A DNA stretch of 8,126 bases from Phycisphaerales bacterium (lineage in GTDB: Bacteria; Planctomycetota; Phycisphaerae; Phycisphaerales; UBA1924), in the NCBI GenBank assembly GCA_025453375.1, contig JALOQT010000034.1, positions 1 to 8,126 on the forward strand, in the 5' to 3' direction. The notes under the pieces are model-generated. The model searched no databases, had not been told where the DNA came from, and saw only the letters and a list, made by a program, of their open reading frames with translations. The position numbers were made by a program, and so were the translations under genes. Shown here in pieces: positions 1 through 5,979 of this stretch. How positions within the stretch are numbered: the first letter of the stretch is position 1; each line of letters opens with the position of its first letter.

Positions 1-2307
1 GGCGGTGCGCTTGATCACGCCGCGCTCGGTGACGAACGTGAGATAGTTGCTGCCGGCCTCGAAGTTTTTGATCGCCAGGAAGGCGACGGTCTTTTCGCCC
101 GGGCGAAGTTCGAGGAGGTTGACGATCGGGCGGCCCTTGGCGGTGCGGTCCATCTCGGGCAGTTCGAAGACTTTGACCTTGAAGACGCGGCCGGTGTCGG
201 TGAAGCACAGCAGGTCATCATGCGTGCTGGCGACGAAGAGGTGCTCGACGAAGTCATCATCCTTGGCGGTGCCGCCGATGATGCCCTTGCCCCCGCGTGC
301 CTGCTGGCGATAGGTCTCCAGGGCGACGCGTTTGGCGTAGCCGGCGTGGCTGATCGTCACGGCCATGTCCTGCACCGGGATGAGGGCCGCGATGGTCAGA
401 TCCTCGCCCTCGGCGTCCTGAATCTCAGTCAGGCGCGGGCGGTTATAGCGGCTGCGCATCTCGAAGCAGTCGGCTTTGATCATCGCCATGACCAGTGAGG
501 GCGTGCTGAGGATGCGCTCATAGCCCTCGATCTGCTCGACCAGGGCGCGATAGTCCGCCGCCAGCCGCTCGATCTCCAGACCGACGAGCTGGATGAGTCG
601 CATGTTGCCGATCGTCTCGGCCTGCACGCGGCTGAGCGACACGCCGCCGGCGCTCTCGCGCGACTGGATGTGACGCATCAGCCGCTCGGGGATCAGCGGG
701 GCAAACCTGTGGTCCGGCGCGATGCGGAACCGGCGCTCCATCAGCCGGTCGATCGCTTCGGTCCGCGTGCGGCTGGAGCGGATGATCTTGATCACCTCAT
801 CGATATCGCACACGGCGTAGATCATGCCCTCCAACACATGCGCCCGTTTGCGGGCCTCGTTGAGCTGATAGGCCGTCCGACGGCGGATCACCTCGGCGCG
901 ATGCTGGATGTAGCAGTTGATCATCTCGCGCAGGCTCAGCGTGCGCGGCTGGCGATTGACCAGCGCGATGTTGTTCATGCTGAAGTTCTGCTGAAGGGGC
1001 GTGAGCGCATAGAGCTGCTTCTCGACGACACCCGCATCCGCGCCTTTCTTCAGTTCGACGACGATCCGCACGCTCTCCTCGCGGCCGCTTTCGTTGCGCA
1101 CGTCGGAGATGTCTTCAAGTTCGTCGTTCTTCACCGCTTCGACGATCCGCTCGGTCAGCGAGCGCAGCGAGAGGTTGAACGGAATCGCAGAGATGACCAG
1201 TTGCGTGCGATCCTTCGAGCCGGGGACGGTTTCGGTGCGGACGATGCCGCGCATCGTCACGCGGCCGCGGCCTGTTTCGTAGGCCTCGATGATCCCTCGC
1301 CGGCCCATGATGATGCCGCCGGTGGGGAAGTCCGGCCCCTTGATGCCGCGATGCTTGATGATCGTCTTGCCATCCGGCCCGGTCTCGACGACGTCGCTCA
1401 TCAGGGCGCTGATGTTGATCATCGGGTCGTCGATCACGCGGATGATCGAATCGAGCACTTCGACGGGGTTGTTGGGCGCCATGCTGGTGGCCATGCCGAC
1501 GGCGATGCCCACGCCGCCGTTGACCAGCAGATTCGGGAACTTGCCGGGCAGCACCGTCGGCTCGTCGGAGCGGTCGTCATACGTCCGCTGCATGTTGACG
1601 GTGTCGAGGGTCAGGTCCGTCAGCATGTCGGCCGCGGCTTGCGTCATGCGAGCCTCGGTATAACGGGCGGCGGCGGGCGGGTCCGGCTCGATGCTGCCGA
1701 AGTTTCCCTGCGGGTCGATGAGCGTGACACGCATTCGCCAGTCCTGGCCCATGTTCACGAGCGTCGGATAGATGACCTGATCGCCGTGCGGGTGATAGTT
1801 GCCCGAGGTGTCGCCGGTGATCTTGGCACACTTGTAGTGCTTCTTGCCTGGGTAGAGCTTCAGGTCGTTCATCGCCACCAAGATGCGCCGCTGGCTGGGC
1901 TTGAGGCCATCGCGGACGTCGGGCAAGGCCCGGTCCATGATCGTGCTCATGGCGTAGGTCAGATAGCTGTCGGCCAGCTCGCGCTCGATCTGCAGGTCGA
2001 TCACGCGGCCGCCGTCATCGCCGCCGGAGCCGGCGGGCGCGCCGGGCTGCGGCGGGACGGGTGGCACCGGTGGCGTGCCAGCCGTGCTGCGGGTGATGTC
2101 AGAAGCATTGCCCTCTCCCAGAGGCCGCGATGGTGTATCAGCCATAGATGATGATCCAGTCGTCAAGTCTGACGGGGCGTCATTCGCCCCTGCCCCCGGC
2201 GCCACTGCCCCCGTCCCCGCCGCCCCTGCCTGCGGTTCGACGCGCACCGGCCCGCCACGCCGCGCACTGGCCGAAGAAGTTGATCCTGTTTCGGGCTTCT
2301 CCGCCAT
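1..2307 (-). CDS. gyrA: DNA gyrase subunit A, N-terminal 769 residues (3' end outside window)
   Basis: This is the breakage-reunion subunit of DNA gyrase, which with GyrB introduces negative supercoils using ATP. The minus frame is open from 2307 to base 1 and aligns along its length with GyrA. Visible landmarks are [18 protein letters not shown], the quinolone region [20 protein letters not shown], the catalytic tyrosine in AARYTEARM (Tyr216), GPDFPTGG, and the GyrA box QARGGKG (residues 669-675, bases 283-303). The GyrA box marks it as gyrase rather than ParC. About 100 residues of the C-terminal beta-pinwheel are missing off the edge. The ATG at 2307 is chosen because GGAGG lies six bases upstream; the in-frame ATG at 2145 has no ribosome binding site. 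The first ~100 residues are Gly/Ala/Pro/Ser-rich and have no counterpart in E. coli GyrA, which starts almost directly at the conserved core. Gln177 and Pro181 sit where E. coli has Ser83 and Asp87. The identity is very secure; the start is fairly secure. Confidence 0.96.
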   Translation of the reverse strand, partial: MAEKPETGSTSSASARRGGPVRVEPQAGAAGTGAVAPGAGANDAPSDLTTGSSSMADTPSRPLGEGNASDITRSTAGTPPVPPVPPQPGAPAGSGGDDGGRVIDLQIERELADSYLTYAMSTIMDRALPDVRDGLKPSQRRILVAMNDLKLYPGKKHYKCAKITGDTSGNYHPHGDQVIYPTLVNMGQDWRMRVTLIDPQGNFGSIEPDPPAAARYTEARMTQAAADMLTDLTLDTVNMQRTYDDRSDEPTVLPGKFPNLLVNGGVGIAVGMATSMAPNNPVEVLDSIIRVIDDPMINISALMSDVVETGPDGKTIIKHRGIKGPDFPTGGIIMGRRGIIEAYETGRGRVTMRGIVRTETVPGSKDRTQLVISAIPFNLSLRSLTERIVEAVKNDELEDISDVRNESGREESVRIVVELKKGADAGVVEKQLYALTPLQQNFSMNNIALVNRQPRTLSLREMINCYIQHRAEVIRRRTAYQLNEARKRAHVLEGMIYAVCDIDEVIKIIRSSRTRTEAIDRLMERRFRIAPDHRFAPLIPERLMRHIQSRESAGGVSLSRVQAETIGNMRLIQLVGLEIERLAADYRALVEQIEGYERILSTPSLVMAMIKADCFEMRSRYNRPRLTEIQDAEGEDLTIAALIPVQDMAVTISHAGYAKRVALETYRQQARGGKGIIGGTAKDDDFVEHLFVASTHDDLLCFTDTGRVFKVKVFELPEMDRTAKGRPIVNLLELRPGEKTVAFLAIKNFEAGSNYLTFVTERGVIKRTA
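2187..2226 (-). repeat. Five G-runs in the gyrA N-terminal coding region (G-quadruplex motif)
   Basis: On the gyrA coding strand there are five runs of four or five G, separated by loops of 4, 2, 10 and 2 bases. This satisfies the usual quadruplex pattern of at least four runs of three G with short loops. It falls in about codons 28 to 40 of gyrA, in the Gly/Ala-rich extension, and would be present in the mRNA. The motif is seen directly; folding is inferred. Confidence 0.6.
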
Positions 2308-2313
2308 CGCGCA

Positions 2314-2318
2314 CCTCC
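2314..2318 (-). promoter_or_regulatory. Ribosome binding site that decides the gyrA start
   Basis: The minus strand reads GGAGG followed by six bases (TGCGCG) and then ATG at 2307. This is a near-ideal Shine-Dalgarno spacing. The alternative in-frame ATG at 2145 is preceded by an AT-rich stretch (ATCATCATCT) without such a motif. Confidence 0.75.
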
Positions 2319-2337
2319 GTGTCCGCGTCGTGCATTC

Positions 2338-2352
2338 CGGCGCTCCGCGCCG
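2338..2352. other. Small GC hairpin in the gyrA leader
   Basis: CGGCGC-TCC-GCGCCG is a perfect six-base-pair inverted repeat with a three-base loop in the 140-base gap between gyrA and the divergent lipoprotein gene. It starts about 30 bases upstream of the gyrA ATG, so it would lie in the gyrA leader. No convincing sigma-70 promoter could be read for gyrA in this gap. In such GC-rich DNA the hairpin could be chance. Confidence 0.3.
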
Positions 2353-2435
2353 AACCCCTGAGGATAGGTTTGCCGACCCCCGACCACCACCTGTGGGCGG
2401 CGTCGAAAGTGGCCCCTGTCGGATCGCCGAATCCA

Positions 2436-2441
2436 TACACT
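2436..2441 (+). promoter_or_regulatory. Possible -10 element of a leaderless transcript
   Basis: TACACT (TANNNT type, four of six matches to TATAAT) ends six bases before the ATG at 2448, with no Shine-Dalgarno sequence between. Transcription from it would begin at or next to the start codon, giving a leaderless mRNA. No good -35 box lies 16-18 bases upstream. Weak candidate. Confidence 0.25.
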
Positions 2442-2447
2442 CTCGCC

Positions 2448-3941
2448 ATGGCTGGGCCCGCCAGACCCCGACGCCGCCCGACGGCCCGCCTCTGGCGGCG
2501 TCATCCGCCCTCAATCGTCGCCACGTTGCTCGTGGGCCTGGCCAGCAGTCTTGGCCTTGGCGGGTGCGTAACGGAAGTCATCCCCCGGCCGAGCGGGCCC
2601 GGTGCGGTGCTGACCCAAACGCCTTCCGTCCCTGGGGCGGATGGTGTCGGCGAAGGGAGTGTTGCGAGGCCTTCGCCCGCGCCCGCCGCGCCGACCGATG
2701 GCAGCGTGCGGGTGACGATTGCCCCGTTGCCCGCGGTCGGGGAGATCATGGCGGCCTTCGCCGTCGCGCCCGATGGCGGGGCGATGATGCGGTGGGCGGA
2801 CGCGGCGGGGCAGGGCGAGGGCGGCGGGCAGATCGTGGATATAGGTATGGCGGTGGGGGGGGCCGTTGGGCCCGGCTCGCCACAGCGCCGACAGGCAATG
2901 ACCGGCGGTCGCCCGGCACCGATCGCGACGGATTTGGGTGTTGTGGTGATCGAGGAGGCCAAGGGTGGCGCGGTGCGGACGCTGCTGCCCTGGCGCGCCG
3001 GCGATGAGGCGCGGCGATTGCCCGACGCGTTGCAGATCGAAGCGCCGGGCGTGCTGCTGCGCGATGGGCGGCTGATTGAACTGGGCGCGGTGGCCACTGC
3101 GCAGCAGGGGACCGATGCGCCGCCGGATGCCGCGGCGTGGGAGCCGGTGCTGCGGATCTCGCGCGTCGGCGATGACGCATCGGCAGACATGCGCGTCGTC
3201 GCGCTACGCGAACTGGTGCCGGATCGCACACTCGCGCCACTGACGATCGTGTTGACGCCGGATCAGCGATATCTGGGGCTGGTGGGGTTGGTGGGCCTTG
3301 CCGCGCAAGGAGCCGAGCAGCGGGGGCAGGCCACGCCGCGAGCGATGGTGGTCGTCATCTGCGAGATTGCACATCAAATTCAGCCCGAAACTGCACCGCT
3401 GCGCGTGCTGCACACCGTGACGCTCGCCAGCGAACTGCGCGTGGACCCTCGCGCCGTGGCGATGAACATCGACGCCAGCGCGGACCGCGCGCCGGCCGAC
3501 ATTCAAGGTCCGCTGCGATCGACGTTGACCATCACCAGCGCCGCGCAGCGCACGATTGACTTGATTGATGCGCCATCGGCGACGCGCGTCAGCCTCGCGC
3601 GTGGCACGCGCGAAGCCGCGCTGCACTCGCGCGGCGTGATGCTCTCAACCAGCACCGACTCGCGCTGGCTGCCAGTGCTCGACAACGCGCCCTGGCCAGC
3701 GCTGGGCCCCAGCGCCAAAGTGCTCGACACACCCAGCCGCCCGCGCACGATCGCCTCACAGGTCGGCGAGACGGCGTCGTTCATCGCGATCGTGCCCCCA
3801 CCGCCGACGCGCTCCGCCACCGTGCCTGGGCCCCCGGGCCGCGTTGGCGAAGGGCCGACAGACGCCCCGGCAAGCCCCCAGGCCATCCGAGTCGGCATCA
3901 TCGACGGCCGCCCAGGCCTCCGGCGAGCCATGGAACGCTGA
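2448..3941 (+). CDS. Putative lipoprotein of unknown function, 497 residues
   Basis: I do not recognise this family. The start at 2448 is chosen because it gives a classic lipoprotein signal: an Arg-rich n-region (eight Arg in the first 18 residues), a hydrophobic stretch from about residue 22 to 37, and a lipobox LGGC with the lipidated cysteine at position 40. The frame is open about 300 bases further upstream, but that part lies opposite the gyrA 5' end, is low-complexity and contains no signal. After the cysteine comes a Pro/Gly/Ala-rich linker (about residues 45-85). The remainder looks like alternating beta-strands and turns, with phrases such as GVVVIEEAKGG and YLGLVGLVGLAAQG; a repeat or propeller fold is possible but not shown. 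The C-terminal 70 residues are again Pro/Arg-rich and probably disordered. It is divergent from gyrA across about 140 bases and has no Shine-Dalgarno sequence. It is probably anchored in the cell envelope. Confidence 0.7.
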   Translation: MAGPARPRRRPTARLWRRHPPSIVATLLVGLASSLGLGGCVTEVIPRPSGPGAVLTQTPSVPGADGVGEGSVARPSPAPAAPTDGSVRVTIAPLPAVGEIMAAFAVAPDGGAMMRWADAAGQGEGGGQIVDIGMAVGGAVGPGSPQRRQAMTGGRPAPIATDLGVVVIEEAKGGAVRTLLPWRAGDEARRLPDALQIEAPGVLLRDGRLIELGAVATAQQGTDAPPDAAAWEPVLRISRVGDDASADMRVVALRELVPDRTLAPLTIVLTPDQRYLGLVGLVGLAAQGAEQRGQATPRAMVVVICEIAHQIQPETAPLRVLHTVTLASELRVDPRAVAMNIDASADRAPADIQGPLRSTLTITSAAQRTIDLIDAPSATRVSLARGTREAALHSRGVMLSTSTDSRWLPVLDNAPWPALGPSAKVLDTPSRPRTIASQVGETASFIAIVPPPPTRSATVPGPPGRVGEGPTDAPASPQAIRVGIIDGRPGLRRAMER

Positions 3942-3957
3942 AGGCAAACCCTCGCTT

Positions 3958-4043
3958 GGGGGGGGTGGCGTGGTGTTTTTCTCTGAATCACGGTGAACTT
4001 GGGGGGTATGGTGGCAAAACACCTGAGAAACTGGGGGGTTCAC
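3958..4043 (+). repeat. Three poly-G blocks within an inverted-repeat region
   Basis: Runs of eight, six and six G occur at 3958-3965, 4001-4006 and 4033-4038. The first two are each preceded by CTT and followed by TGG/GTGG elements; the third is preceded by ACT. GTGAAC (3993-3998) and GTTCAC (4038-4043) form an outer inverted repeat around a small hairpin GGTG-GCAAAA-CACC (4010-4023). The stretch is non-coding, between the lipoprotein gene and the promoter of the next gene. Its function is unknown. Confidence 0.5.
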
Positions 4044-4060
4044 AAGAACCTCATCGTTTT

Positions 4061-4094
4061 CGGGCGTCAGTTCCATGTGAAAACGCCCGCTTTT
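4061..4094 (+). terminator. Probable intrinsic terminator of the upstream lipoprotein gene
   Basis: CGGGCGT (4061-4067) and ACGCCCG (4083-4089) form a seven-base-pair GC-rich stem with a 15-base loop, followed by C and four T. The flanking TTTTC and GAAAA can add pairs on the loop-side arm. It lies about 120 bases after the lipoprotein stop codon and directly before the next promoter. The T-tract is short, so efficiency is uncertain. Confidence 0.5.
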
Positions 4095-4095
4095 C

Positions 4096-4119
4096 CTTGA
4101 CAGACCTCGAAGTGTCAAG
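4096..4119. promoter_or_regulatory. Perfect inverted repeat overlapping a promoter (candidate operator)
   Basis: CTTGACA, ten bases, TGTCAAG: seven-base perfect arms. The left arm contains the whole -35 hexamer, and the right arm ends one base before the -10 hexamer. The arm spacing of 17 bases centre to centre is close to two helical turns less a few bases and fits a dimeric regulator. The symmetry also places a second TTGACA on the minus strand. The repeat is seen directly; the operator role is inferred. Confidence 0.5.
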
Positions 4120-4125
4120 TATCTT
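4097..4125 (+). promoter_or_regulatory. Sigma-70 type promoter of the PEP-CTERM-like gene
   Basis: A perfect -35 box TTGACA (4097-4102), a 17-base spacer and a -10 box TATCTT (4120-4125, four of six matches) lie upstream of the GTG at 4192. Transcription would start near 4132, giving a leader of about 60 bases. It is the best promoter in the window. Confidence 0.7.
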
Positions 4126-4179
4126 CCTCCTGTCGTTCGCTTCTGCGGTTTTTATCTCTCAGACCCTTTTGGCAGGAAG

Positions 4180-4185
4180 AAGGAG
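4180..4185 (+). promoter_or_regulatory. Strong ribosome binding site for a GTG start
   Basis: AAGGAG is followed by six bases (ACGCAC) and GTG at 4192. The surrounding purine run GGAAGAAGGAG strengthens it. It fixes the start, since the first codon is GTG rather than ATG. Confidence 0.8.
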
Positions 4186-4191
4186 ACGCAC

Positions 4192-4983
4192 GTGAATAAG
4201 ATTGCTCTCGGTATCGTTGCGGTTGCTGGCATCGCTGGCGCCGCGTTTGCTCAGGCCACCCGTCCTCTGTCGGCGACCTACGAGTTCCGTCTCGTTCCGC
4301 AGGGCGCGGCCTCAGGCCTCGTCAGCGGTGGTGACTCGACGCTGACCTCGGTCACCTTCGTGCTGCAGGCCCGTGCGACCACGGCCAACAACACGACAAA
4401 CTACGGCATCCACCGTCTGTCGACGGGTGCCGTGGCGGCCACGAACGCCACGCTGGCCCGCGCGTCCAGCAACGCTGCGACGAACTTCGGCCGCTTCCGC
4501 GGTCCGGGTTTGATCAACAACTTCGCTGCCGTCGCCGCTGGCGCTGGCTCGAACTCGGCCACCGGCAACGCCGCTGGCGCTGACGCGACCTCGAACGTCA
4601 ACGGCCGCATCTCGGCCGATGGCCGCTCGATCGGTCAGATCGACGCCTGGCGTGGCGCTCAGACGGCCAGCAGCAACTCGGATGGCGATCCGATCGCCAA
4701 CCCGTTCGTTGCTACGCTGGTGACCGACGGCTCGGCCAGCGTCTGGGCGAACCTCTACTCCTTCACGGCCTCGGCTGACAACGGCGCTGGCTCGGTGACC
4801 GTCTCGGCCTCCGGCTTCGTCAACATCGCGGCCTTCTTTGCTGACGTCGGCGGCAACTGGACGAGCGACCTGCTCGCCGCCCCGACCCAGGTCTCCACGA
4901 CGTTCTCGTGGATCATCCCGACCCCGGGCGCTGCCGCTCTGCTGGGCCTCGGTGGCCTGGTCGCCGGCCGCCGTCGCCGCTAA
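4192..4983 (+). CDS. Secreted PEP-CTERM-like protein, 263 residues
   Basis: This is an exported surface or extracellular protein. Residues 1-20 are a classical signal peptide (MNKIALGIVAVAG..., cleavage expected after AFA). The body is rich in Ala, Asn, Ser, Thr and Gly, almost without Lys or Cys, and reads as beta-strands with low-complexity Asn/Ala loops. The last ~22 residues have PTPGAAALLGLGGLV followed by a short link to four Arg: a short motif, a transmembrane stretch and a basic end. That is the architecture of PEP-CTERM sorting tails, with PTP in place of Pro-Glu-Pro. In known systems an exosortase removes this tail during export; no exosortase gene is in the window. The gene is monocistronic, with its own promoter, ribosome binding site and terminator. 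Its codons are strongly C-ending with repeated GCTGGC, unlike its neighbours, which suggests high expression. The precise function is unknown. Confidence 0.85.
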   Translation: MNKIALGIVAVAGIAGAAFAQATRPLSATYEFRLVPQGAASGLVSGGDSTLTSVTFVLQARATTANNTTNYGIHRLSTGAVAATNATLARASSNAATNFGRFRGPGLINNFAAVAAGAGSNSATGNAAGADATSNVNGRISADGRSIGQIDAWRGAQTASSNSDGDPIANPFVATLVTDGSASVWANLYSFTASADNGAGSVTVSASGFVNIAAFFADVGGNWTSDLLAAPTQVSTTFSWIIPTPGAAALLGLGGLVAGRRRR

Positions 4984-5119
4984 TCTGAATCGATCGGTCC
5001 CGACGAAGCCAGTTCACAAGGCTGACTTCCAGAGATCGATCGAGACTCAGATCGTCTGAATCGGGTCCTCGTGTCGAAAGGCACGAACTCGGACAGGCGA
5101 ACGACACGCAAGTGTTTCT
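4984..5119 (+). other. Structured 136-base 3' untranslated region
   Basis: No frame here looks coding. Complementary blocks ATCTG (4983-4987) with CAGAT (5048-5052) and TCGATCG (4990-4996) with CGATCGA (5037-5043) can form one long interrupted stem, enclosing a small AGCC/GGCT hairpin (5007-5023). TCTGAATCG occurs twice (4984-4992 and 5055-5063). With the terminator downstream it could act as an mRNA stabiliser or the source of a 3'-derived small RNA; this is inference. Confidence 0.35.
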
Positions 5120-5155
5120 CCGGACCCTCCTTGATCGGAGGGTCCGGTCTTTTTT
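5120..5155 (+). terminator. Strong intrinsic terminator
   Basis: CCGGACCCTCC (5120-5130), loop TTGATC, and GGAGGGTCCGG (5137-5147) form a perfect eleven-base-pair stem, followed by TC and six T. This is a textbook rho-independent terminator for the PEP-CTERM-like gene. It has no T-tract on the minus side, so it is one-directional. Confidence 0.93.
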
Positions 5156-5507
5156 GCACATCGCGGCATGGCCCGGCGAGGCCGCCTGCCTCAGAACTCG
5201 GCCGCGCGCTTCGATGACGCCTCCTGGTCTATCGAACGCTGCGAGGCGACACACGCGGCGGAGCACCGCCAGCGATCAAGCGTCAATCCAGGTTTGGAGT
5301 AAGGGCCCGTCTCACGGCCAGCCGACGATTGGCCGACCCGCTGTGGCAAGACTCGCCCGATGCGTTCGAGGCGCACTGCTGCCCGCATCTGGCATCGGGC
5401 GGTCGCGAGTTGTGCGAGGTCATGCCCGGCGTCGACGGAATCTCGACAGCCAGGGACGCACGCTCAACCGCGGCCCCTGACCGAGACACCATCGGAGCTC
5501 GGCAGGT
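5156..5507. other. Gene-free stretch between convergent transcription units
   Basis: About 350 bases between the terminator of the plus-strand gene and the stop codon of the minus-strand small lipoprotein. Several short open frames exist on both strands, but none has a ribosome binding site, a signal peptide or a recognisable motif. I found no tRNA-like fold, repeat array or T-tailed terminator. A weak inverted repeat CCGAG/CTCGG (around 5480-5501) follows the small lipoprotein stop but lacks a T-run. Confidence 0.5.
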
Positions 5508-5819
5508 TCACGGCCGCTTGCGGACATCGGGCACCTTGGTGCCGAAGATCCATTCGTCGATCTCGTAGTTCTGCTGATAGGGCTCGCTGATGCGCTGTCG
5601 ATCAGTCGCGGGGCCGGTGGCGCGGATGACGCGCTCATAGCACCCGCCGACGGCCAGCCCCATCGCTGTCAGGGTCAGGACGATGCCGATGCGGACGGCG
5701 GCGGACTTGCCCGGGCCAGCCACGCCGCGCGATGAGATGCCTCGCAGCGTGCCAGCACTCGCGCAGTTCGCGCCGATGGGTGAGATCAAACGGATGTCGT
5801 CGGACGTGTGCGTGCGCAT
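5508..5819 (-). CDS. Small putative lipoprotein, 103 residues
   Basis: I do not recognise the family. The ATG at 5819 is chosen because AGGAG lies five bases upstream. The frame is open another 40 codons upstream, but that part is Arg/Pro-rich, overlaps the putative promoter and has no ribosome binding site. The protein has an unusually long n-region (about 40 residues), a hydrophobic segment around 42-57 (VRIGIVLTLTAMGLAV), and a lipobox VGGC with Cys60. The mature part is only 44 residues, strongly charged, with YERVIRATGP and EPYQQNYEIDEWIFG, ending in KRP. A GTG start at residue 33 would give a more standard signal length but has no ribosome binding site. The gene is in tandem with, but 160 bases downstream of, the phytase-like gene and has its own possible -10 box and leader hairpin. 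It is likely a small envelope lipoprotein. Confidence 0.72.
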   Translation of the reverse strand: MRTHTSDDIRLISPIGANCASAGTLRGISSRGVAGPGKSAAVRIGIVLTLTAMGLAVGGCYERVIRATGPATDRQRISEPYQQNYEIDEWIFGTKVPDVRKRP

Positions 5820-5824
5820 GGCTG

Positions 5825-5829
5825 CTCCT
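5825..5829 (-). promoter_or_regulatory. Ribosome binding site of the small lipoprotein gene
   Basis: The minus strand reads AGGAG, then five bases (CAGCC), then ATG at 5819. This selects the inner start over the longer open frame. Confidence 0.7.
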
Positions 5830-5838
5830 GCGCCGGCG

Positions 5839-5857
5839 ACGTGGCGAAAAGCCACGT
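5839..5857 (-). promoter_or_regulatory. Hairpin in the 5' leader of the small lipoprotein gene
   Basis: ACGTGGC and GCCACGT form a perfect seven-base-pair stem with a five-base loop (TTTTC on the transcript). It lies between the possible -10 box and the ribosome binding site, ending about ten bases upstream of AGGAG. It could stabilise the transcript 5' end or tune translation; no T-tract follows, so it is not a simple attenuator. Confidence 0.45.
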
Positions 5858-5869
5858 GACCTGCCGAGA

Positions 5870-5875
5870 AGTATA
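5870..5875 (-). promoter_or_regulatory. Possible -10 box of the small lipoprotein gene
   Basis: TATACT on the minus strand (five of six matches to TATAAT) lies about 50 bases upstream of the ATG. No recognisable -35 box lies 16-18 bases upstream, where the sequence is very GC-rich. Confidence 0.35.
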
Positions 5876-5944
5876 CGGGCCAGCGACCGACGCGCGGCGA
5901 CGATGGCGGTCGCCGATCGGGCTGATGATGATCACGCATGACGC

Positions 5945-5979
5945 CTCACGTCTCACCTCTCACCTCTCGCGTCTCCCCT
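5945..5979. repeat. Tandem seven-base repeat, five copies
   Basis: Five consecutive heptamers on the plus strand (CTCACGT, CTCACCT, CTCACCT, CTCGCGT, CTCCCCT) fit the pattern CTC-N-C-S-T. The last base is part of the stop codon (TCA on plus) of the phytase-like gene, so the array sits directly behind it, in the 160-base gap before the small lipoprotein gene. Confidence 0.65.

Noticed and set aside
670..2151. A 493-codon open frame on the plus strand, opposite gyrA
   Set aside because: It is the antisense of a clear GyrA reading frame. Long antisense frames are expected in GC-rich genes, and its His/Asp/Arg-rich translation has no domain or ribosome binding site.
2148..2447. A 100-codon upstream extension of the lipoprotein frame
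   Set aside because: The extension lies opposite the gyrA 5' end, is Pro/Ala-rich low complexity, and would bury the lipoprotein signal inside the protein.
2180..2449. An 89-codon minus-strand frame upstream of gyrA
   Set aside because: No ribosome binding site or recognisable motif. It overlaps the Shine-Dalgarno-supported gyrA start in another frame.
2075..3007. A 310-codon plus-strand frame overlapping the lipoprotein gene
   Set aside because: It is out of frame with the lipoprotein, spans the divergent gap, and is dominated by Arg/Gly/Pro typical of shadow frames in GC-rich DNA.
5112..5492. Several 65-120 codon frames on both strands after the strong terminator
   Set aside because: None has a ribosome binding site, signal peptide or plausible composition, and the largest starts inside the terminator.
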